This document shows positions 6,285 through 9,596 of a stretch of 9,596 nucleotides of DNA, in pieces. Under the pieces are notes generated by a model, which was not told the DNA's origin, made no database searches, and saw only the letters and a program-made list of their open reading frames with translations. This DNA comes from Candidatus Falkowiibacteriota bacterium (GTDB lineage Bacteria > Patescibacteriota > Patescibacteriia > Patescibacteriales > SZUA-104), in contig JALUVW010000074.1 of assembly GCA_027020105.1 (NCBI GenBank), positions 1-9,596 of the forward strand. The letters run 5' to 3'. The position numbers were made by a program, and so were the translations under genes. The number at the start of each line of letters is the position of its first letter. The stretch's first letter is position 1.

Positions 6285-7043
6285 CTATTTTTCTATCTTG
6301 TACAGCTTGCCTTCTCCGTTTGGGTCATACCCGTTTTTCACTTCTTCGCCGTCCGAAAACCCGTCTCCGTCAGTATCGTAGTTAAGCGGATCGGTTTTAT
6401 AAACCCTCACTTCTTCGCGATCAAACAAGCCGTCGTCGTCAGTATCAACATTATTCGGATTTGTGCCGAGCCTTATTTCTTCTTCGTCGGATAATCCGTC
6501 ATGGTCTTTGTCCGGCGGCTTGACTATCGGTTTTTCCTCTTGCTTCCGCTCTTTGATTTCACTCGCGCTGTTTTCTTGCTCCGTTGTTCCGTTATTTTCA
6601 ACCGCTTGCCCTTTGCTTGAATCATCCGCCGGAATCATATCGCCGCTCGCCGCGAAAAACTTGCTGTAAGCGTACCACCCTCCGCTTAAAACGGCGATCG
6701 CGGCCACAACCATCGCGGCCAACATGGTATATTTTTTAACGCCGGCCGCCCACTTGGGGCCCGCGGACAAAGGCGCGTCCGCGTTTTCGGCGCTTAGTTC
6801 TTCAGGCGAAGCCGGCCGCTTTGGCTGAAAAACAGGCGGCTTAACCGGATGATCCGCTTGTTGCGCCCGCGATCCGGAGCCAACTTCGGAGACTTTGTCG
6901 GTCTCGGCAAACATATCCTCCACTTGTTGCTTTGAAGCGGTTGGAGCGCTTAACCCCTCTTCGCCGATTTGCTTGTTTTTTTGCTCGTTTTCCCCTCCGG
7001 CATTATCCGCTTGAGGGGGTTTGGGTTTTAAATCGTCAAACAT
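6285..7043 (-). CDS. Single-pass membrane protein with three TSP3 Ca-binding repeats
   Basis: A 252-residue protein. The acidic, Pro/Gln-rich N-terminal region (1-100, with QVEDMFAETD at 40-49) has no signal peptide and is probably cytoplasmic. One TM helix spans about 106-126. A low-complexity Glu/Lys/Ser linker leads to three tandem TSP3-type loops at 178-189 (DKDHDGLSDEEE), 200-211 (DTDDDGLFDREE) and 223-234 (DTDGDGFSDGEE), and a short tail with DPNGEGKLYKIEK. The loops should bind Ca2+ outside the cell. The adjacent gene at 4859-6193 has the same plan plus extra domains, so the two probably arose from one ancestor or act together. Start ATG at 7043 has no Shine-Dalgarno; a good promoter lies at 7093-7122. 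Function not known. Confidence 0.88.
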   Translation of the reverse strand: MFDDLKPKPPQADNAGGENEQKNKQIGEEGLSAPTASKQQVEDMFAETDKVSEVGSGSRAQQADHPVKPPVFQPKRPASPEELSAENADAPLSAGPKWAAGVKKYTMLAAMVVAAIAVLSGGWYAYSKFFAASGDMIPADDSSKGQAVENNGTTEQENSASEIKERKQEEKPIVKPPDKDHDGLSDEEEIRLGTNPNNVDTDDDGLFDREEVRVYKTDPLNYDTDGDGFSDGEEVKNGYDPNGEGKLYKIEK

Positions 7044-7092
7044 AATTTTTAAAAAAATTACTTTAAATTATGAGTCTATAAAGCGTATCTTA

Positions 7093-7122
7093 ATTATATC
7101 ATATTTTTCATTGAAATGTCAC
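7093..7122 (-). promoter_or_regulatory. Promoter of the TSP3 gene
   Basis: GTGACA (7122-7117, five of six -35 matches), an 18-base spacer ending in TGA, then a perfect TATAAT (7098-7093) make this the best promoter in the window. The predicted leader is about 43 bases. Confidence 0.7.
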
Positions 7123-7138
7123 CCCCGCGCGCCAATTA

Positions 7139-7152
7139 GCGATAATTATCGC
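7139..7152. promoter_or_regulatory. 14-bp perfect palindrome upstream of the TSP3 promoter
   Basis: GCGATAATTATCGC is a perfect palindrome 16 bases upstream of the -35 box at 7117-7122. It has no loop and no T-run. The size suits a dimeric regulator site, but it could be chance in AT-rich DNA. Confidence 0.3.
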
Positions 7153-7194
7153 CATTTATCAATATTTACCGGCGTTTCATCGCCTCTAATCCGA

Positions 7195-7497
7195 TTATAC
7201 CATTGACAGCCGGAAAGTAAGACTGAAAAGTATTAACATCCCCGCGGCGGCCGCTCCGAGCACCCCGATTGCGATAAAAATATTCCGCAATCGTTTTTTG
7301 TATTGCGGATTCTTTCTTCTTATTGAAATCGCGATTCCCCCCGCGATTAAAGCGGCGAACGGAAACGCGTACACAACGCCAAAAAACCATAGCGAAGGAT
7401 CAATTAAGCCGGATAATGCTACAATAGCGAAAACTCCAAGCACAATCCGCTCGGAGAGAATAAGCCGTCTTTTAATTTCTTGGTCATTATTTTTCAT
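7195..7497 (-). CDS. Small three-TM membrane protein, unknown function
   Basis: A 100-residue protein from ATG at 7497 (MKNNDQEIKRR). Three hydrophobic segments lie at about 17-33, 36-58 and 72-94, with positive residues between the second and third (RRKNPQYKKRLR). I chose 7497 because the in-frame extension to 7599 would translate straight through the palindrome at 7522-7542, giving an Arg/Pro-rich stretch unlike a membrane protein N-terminus. ATG at 7509 (MNFTMKNND) is also possible. No Shine-Dalgarno is clear at either. It follows the four-TM gene at 7650-8027, which it does not obviously resemble. Family not recognised. Confidence 0.7.
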   Translation of the reverse strand: MKNNDQEIKRRLILSERIVLGVFAIVALSGLIDPSLWFFGVVYAFPFAALIAGGIAISIRRKNPQYKKRLRNIFIAIGVLGAAAAGMLILFSLTFRLSMV

Positions 7498-7521
7498 TGT
7501 AAAGTTCATCTTGCACCGGCG

Positions 7522-7542
7522 GGGGCGAACGCCGTTCGCCCC
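7522..7542. repeat. Palindromic repeat of the GGGGCGAACG type
   Basis: GGGGCGAACG (7522-7531) and CGTTCGCCCC (7533-7542) are exact complements around one base, in a wider GC-rich block (about 7514-7550). Read on the minus strand it begins GTAGGGGCGAACG. From memory, short repeats starting this way are scattered through many environmental bacterial genomes; I could not check copy number. It lies in the probable 5' leader of the three-TM gene, 25 bases upstream of the ATG at 7497. Confidence 0.7.
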
Positions 7543-7649
7543 TACGGGGATGATTTTATGAGTCGGATTAAAGCGCCGGATAATATTAAAGCGCGCCAAC
7601 GATTATGTCGGCGGATTGTGTTTCTTTTTTTGGAATGAGTTGATTTTGG

Positions 7650-8033
7650 TTATTTTCTTAACTTCCATGATTTGACGGCGATAATAATGAGTGAGGTGAT
7701 GAGGAATACGGCGGAAGTGAACATAGCCGTTGTTTCCTTGTCAAACACGCAGCCGCCGAAACCGGCCCAACCGCCGCCGCAGCTATCAGGCGCTATGATT
7801 ATCCAAACAGCCGAGATGGCTATGAAAATCATTGCGAATTTTTTCCATGCGTTAAATACTTGTTCTTTGAGGAAAAGCAGAATTATACTTATTGGCAAAA
7901 GCGCAAAAGAAAAAACAAACAATGAGGTGCCGACAGGGTTAAACATCTTATTAATATACACATATATCAATAAGATAAAAAAAACAAAAATGCTTACTAT
8001 CAGATATTGTTTATGCTTTATTTTCATATACAC
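7650..8033 (-). CDS. Four-TM membrane protein, copy 2 of the duplicated cassette
   Basis: A 125-residue protein from ATG at 8027 (MKIKHKQYL), or 127 from GTG at 8033; neither has a clear Shine-Dalgarno. Counting from ATG 8027, TM segments lie at about 8-26, 34-53, 63-79 and 101-119. The half from QVFNAWKKFAMIFI onward is clearly homologous to the protein at 8422-8841: both have (E/Q)VF-x-AWKKFA before TM3, then P-x-SCG...C-x-FD(K/R)E in the TM3-TM4 loop, and end in KLRK. The two loop cysteines (83, 93) could form an external disulfide. It starts just past the stop of the FIMAH-like gene at 8037-8312, so the two are probably co-translated. Function unknown. Confidence 0.8.
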   Translation of the reverse strand: MYMKIKHKQYLIVSIFVFFILLIYVYINKMFNPVGTSLFVFSFALLPISIILLFLKEQVFNAWKKFAMIFIAISAVWIIIAPDSCGGGWAGFGGCVFDKETTAMFTSAVFLITSLIIIAVKSWKLRK

Positions 8034-8036
8034 ATA

Positions 8037-8312
8037 TTATAACACACTTTCTTTAATTTGCTCAACTATAAATATCAGTCTTTGGGCATCTTCCGTTGAA
8101 ATCCTTTGCCTATCGCCATTGTTTCGGTTTTTGCGATTATGATATTTTTTGTTTTTATGCTTCATTCTTTCTTGATTTTTTCTCTCATCGCCATCCTTGA
8201 GATTTTTTTCAATCTCTTTTTTGAGTTTTTTTATGACCTTATCCAAATATTTTACAGCTTTTCCGGTTCTGCCGCGGCTTAATTCTTTTTCCGTTTTAGC
8301 GTTTGGCGGCAA
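8037..8312 (-). CDS. Short FIMAH-like helical protein, probably 5'-truncated
   Basis: A Lys/Arg/Asn-rich helical protein of about 91 residues. ELSRGRTGKAVKYLDKVIKK and ISTEDAQRLIFIVEQI align with DLERGYAEKAVSRLGKIIKH and ISSEDAETLIEIIKKI of the gene at 8902-9336, separated in both by a variable His/Lys/Asn-rich linker. The larger copy's first ~74 residues (Asp loop and first helices) are missing here. The only usable start is TTG at 8312, without a clear Shine-Dalgarno. The open frame extends nine codons further and meets a TAG inside the palindrome at 8334-8369. So the gene either begins at a weak TTG or is the surviving 3' end of a longer gene. It is followed after a few bases by the four-TM gene. 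Confidence 0.55.
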   Translation of the reverse strand: MPPNAKTEKELSRGRTGKAVKYLDKVIKKLKKEIEKNLKDGDERKNQERMKHKNKKYHNRKNRNNGDRQRISTEDAQRLIFIVEQIKESVL

Positions 8313-8333
8313 TCCCGTTAAGCGCGCTAAACT

Positions 8334-8369
8334 AAGAGACTAAGTCTCCAATTGGAGACTTAGTCTCTT
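8334..8369. repeat. 36-bp perfect palindrome, four alternating GAGACT units
   Basis: Positions 8334-8351 and 8352-8369 are exact reverse complements with no spacer. Each half holds its own hairpin: GAGACT-A-AGTCTC on the left and GAGACT-T-AGTCTC on the right, joined by CAATTG. The DNA or RNA can form one long hairpin or two short ones. There is no T-run, so it is not an intrinsic terminator. It sits directly upstream of the truncated FIMAH-like gene and supplies an in-frame stop to it. Confidence 0.8.
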
Positions 8370-8421
8370 GCGTCTTAATGTTATATACGCTTTTTTCAAT
8401 GTTTGATAATATCAAACCGCC

Positions 8422-8841
8422 TTACGACTTTTTTTGAATTGGCTCTGTTTTTTCCTTGCGCAGTTTAATTGTTTTTCTAATGATAATAATGAGAGAAACA
8501 ATAACATAAATCGCGCCAAACCATATTGACGCCAGCTCCCGATCAAAGCACATAAAACCGCAGCTTTTGGGGAATGCCATTATTAATACGATCGCGATTG
8601 GTATGTATATAATGGCGAATTTTTTCCAAGCGGTAAAAACTTCTGGTCTGGTAATTAATTTCACTAAAAAAACCGAAGCGATAATTAATAAAGTGAAAAA
8701 AATTGTAATATCTACTATATCGCAATAATCTCTATTGATGGGCGGGCAAATACCAACATAATCCATCATGGCATACAAAAACACACCAACCGCAGCCGCT
8801 ATAGAGATTATTAAATAAATAAAAGATTGTTTACGAGTCAT
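8422..8841 (-). CDS. Four-TM membrane protein, copy 1 of the duplicated cassette
   Basis: A 139-residue protein with TM segments at about 7-24, 43-61, 75-90 and 104-121 and a basic C-terminal tail (KLRKEKTEPIQKKS), consistent with both ends in the cytoplasm. Two cysteine pairs, C32/C40 between TM1 and TM2 and C94/C98 between TM3 and TM4, would face outside and could make disulfides. Residues 67-129 are homologous to the protein at 7650-8027 (shared AWKKFA, SCG...C-x-FD, KLRK). ATG at 8841 has no Shine-Dalgarno. It lies 60 bp past the FIMAH-like gene at 8902-9336, repeating the order seen in the other copy. No known family recognised. Confidence 0.8.
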   Translation of the reverse strand: MTRKQSFIYLIISIAAAVGVFLYAMMDYVGICPPINRDYCDIVDITIFFTLLIIASVFLVKLITRPEVFTAWKKFAIIYIPIAIVLIMAFPKSCGFMCFDRELASIWFGAIYVIVSLIIIIRKTIKLRKEKTEPIQKKS

Positions 8842-8901
8842 AAATTTGGATTTAGAATAGATAAAAAAATACTTAAAATCTATGCTAAATAAAACAGTTA
8901 G

Positions 8902-9336
8902 TTATGTTAAATTATATTGTATCTTTTTAATAATCTCTATTAATGTCTCCGCGTCTTCAGAGGATATTTTTTCTTTACCGTGGTGATTGCCATTCCCGTG
9001 ATTTTTATGCGCTCTGCCTTCATCTCTTATATTCTTAAATATCTCTCTTTCCAAATGTTTAATAATTTTACCAAGACGACTTACGGCTTTTTCCGCATAC
9101 CCTCTTTCCAAATCCTTTTTTGCTTGTTCTATTTTATTAACCAACTTTTTCTTTAGACATTTATGTATGTCAAGCTCATCAATAATGCCCCTGAGTATTA
9201 TCAGCGATGAAATATTGTCTTCTTCCAGATTCCCGGTCAGGATAACATCAGTATCGCCGTCGCCGTCAATATCAAGCGCGAGTTCGCCCACTTCGGTTTC
9301 GGATATGGCGAGCGTTGCTTCAGTTCCCGTGTTCAC
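8902..9336 (-). CDS. FIMAH-like helical protein with an Asp-rich Ca-binding loop
   Basis: A 144-residue protein from GTG at 9336. The N-terminal part holds DIDGDGDTD (22-30), an EF-hand/TSP3-type Ca2+ loop in a beta-like context (LALDIDGDGDTDVILTG). Residues about 45-143 form helices with the pattern 'L...I.....l.kkLv.kie.A...l..G...kAv..L.kii..l......Is.eda..Li.ii', which resembles FIMAH domains found at the C-termini of secreted proteins. A His/Asn/Gly-rich linker lies at 108-122. The start is supported by GGAGG nine bases upstream and by a GTGA overlap with the stop of the upstream TM gene, implying translational coupling. Oddly it has no signal peptide or TM helix, so it may be the tail of a once larger surface protein, or be held by its membrane neighbours. 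A diverged copy lies at 8037-8312. Confidence 0.75.
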   Translation of the reverse strand: MNTGTEATLAISETEVGELALDIDGDGDTDVILTGNLEEDNISSLIILRGIIDELDIHKCLKKKLVNKIEQAKKDLERGYAEKAVSRLGKIIKHLEREIFKNIRDEGRAHKNHGNGNHHGKEKISSEDAETLIEIIKKIQYNLT

Positions 9337-9596
9337 ACATCCACCCCTCCGTCGTAATTTATTATTCGTTTTTTCTTTATTCTTTTTATCCCCAATGCTA
9401 TTGCGTAACCAACCGCAAAAGAAATTAACATTATTGCTAAGCCGCCCATAATTTTACTATCGTTACTTACATTCTCTGAAATTATAATATAAATAAATAG
9501 CGCCCAAAATAAAAATGTTCCTATGACATAATTTATCCACGCGGCTTTTTGCCTTAGCAATATAAACGAAAAAATAGCTAACCAAAAAATATAAGC
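9333..9596 (-). CDS. Multi-TM membrane protein, 5' end outside the window
   Basis: The frame ending in TGA at 9335-9333 stays open to the window edge, so the TTG at 9560 is not a necessary start and the gene is partial here. The visible 87 residues contain three hydrophobic segments: AYIFWLAIFSFILL at the edge, YVIGTFLFWALFIYIIIS, and IMGGLAIMLISFAVGYAIAL followed by a basic GIKRIKKKR. Its last codons carry the GGAGG Shine-Dalgarno for the next gene, with which it overlaps by four bases (GTGA). It is the first visible member of the small membrane-protein cluster. Family not recognised. Confidence 0.7.
   Translation of the reverse strand, partial: AYIFWLAIFSFILLRQKAAWINYVIGTFLFWALFIYIIISENVSNDSKIMGGLAIMLISFAVGYAIALGIKRIKKKRIINYDGGVDV

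Noticed and set aside
7498..7599. N-terminal extension of the three-TM gene up to 7599
   Set aside because: It translates the palindrome at 7522-7542 and yields an Arg/Pro-rich sequence. The ATG at 7497 gives a normal membrane protein N-terminus.
7672..8142. 156-codon plus-strand ORF opposite the second four-TM gene
   Set aside because: The minus-strand frame has clear TM helices and homology to the paralogue at 8422-8841. The plus-strand frame is its shadow.
8334..8369. Palindromes read as a CRISPR repeat
   Set aside because: Each element is single in the window, with no regularly spaced copies or spacers.
8401..8417. Hairpin GTTTGATA-A-TATCAAAC as terminator of the four-TM gene ending at 8422
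   Set aside because: On the minus strand it is followed by ATTGAAAAAA rather than a T-run, and the loop is a single base. It may be a chance or weak structure.

Overview
The window looks like part of a Patescibacteria (Candidate Phyla Radiation) genome or a close relative. This is inferred from gene style, not from a marker gene. Every convincing gene lies on the minus strand. Proteins with short N-terminal tails, one membrane anchor and Asp-rich thrombospondin-type-3 (TSP3) repeats sit beside a VirD4-like ATPase with a CxxC-x17-CxxC zinc ribbon and many tiny membrane proteins. Shine-Dalgarno sites are rare: clear ones precede only the starts at 2591, 4812 and 9336. TGA is used as a normal stop, so there is no sign of the UGA recoding seen in Gracilibacteria and Absconditabacteria. 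No rRNA, tRNA, CRISPR array, integrase or transposase was seen.

Layout in the direction of transcription, from high to low coordinates. (1) 9596-7195 is an accessory-looking run of small genes: a multi-TM protein cut by the window edge, a FIMAH-like helical protein with an EF-hand-type Asp loop, a four-TM protein, then a second, shorter FIMAH-like gene, a second four-TM paralogue and a three-TM protein. The FIMAH-like/four-TM pair is therefore duplicated in tandem. Two different palindromic elements (8334-8369 and 7522-7542) lie in the gaps. (2) 7122-4628 holds two related membrane-anchored TSP3 proteins, each with a likely promoter. They are followed by a previously uncalled 50-codon ORF with a strong ribosome binding site that ends inside an intrinsic terminator. 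(3) 4621-2689 is a VirD4/TraG-type ATPase with its own extended -10 promoter. (4) 2675-2140 is a compact transcription unit for a Cys-rich, probably zinc-binding protein, with its own promoter, Shine-Dalgarno and terminator. (5) 1991-220 is a processive-type family 2 glycosyltransferase carrying an in-frame GC-rich insertion. It is followed by a 52-bp perfect palindrome and AT-rich sequence.

Functionally the window is about the cell envelope: polysaccharide synthesis at the membrane, surface proteins with probable Ca2+ sites, a DNA/protein-translocation ATPase and small membrane proteins of unknown role. The most unusual signals are the palindromes, which share a hairpin-within-hairpin design; the 105-bp GC-rich in-frame segment in the glycosyltransferase; the duplicated FIMAH-like/four-TM cassette, whose second copy starts next to a palindrome; and the small ORF at 4660-4812. 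No known defence or mobile system is recognisable here.
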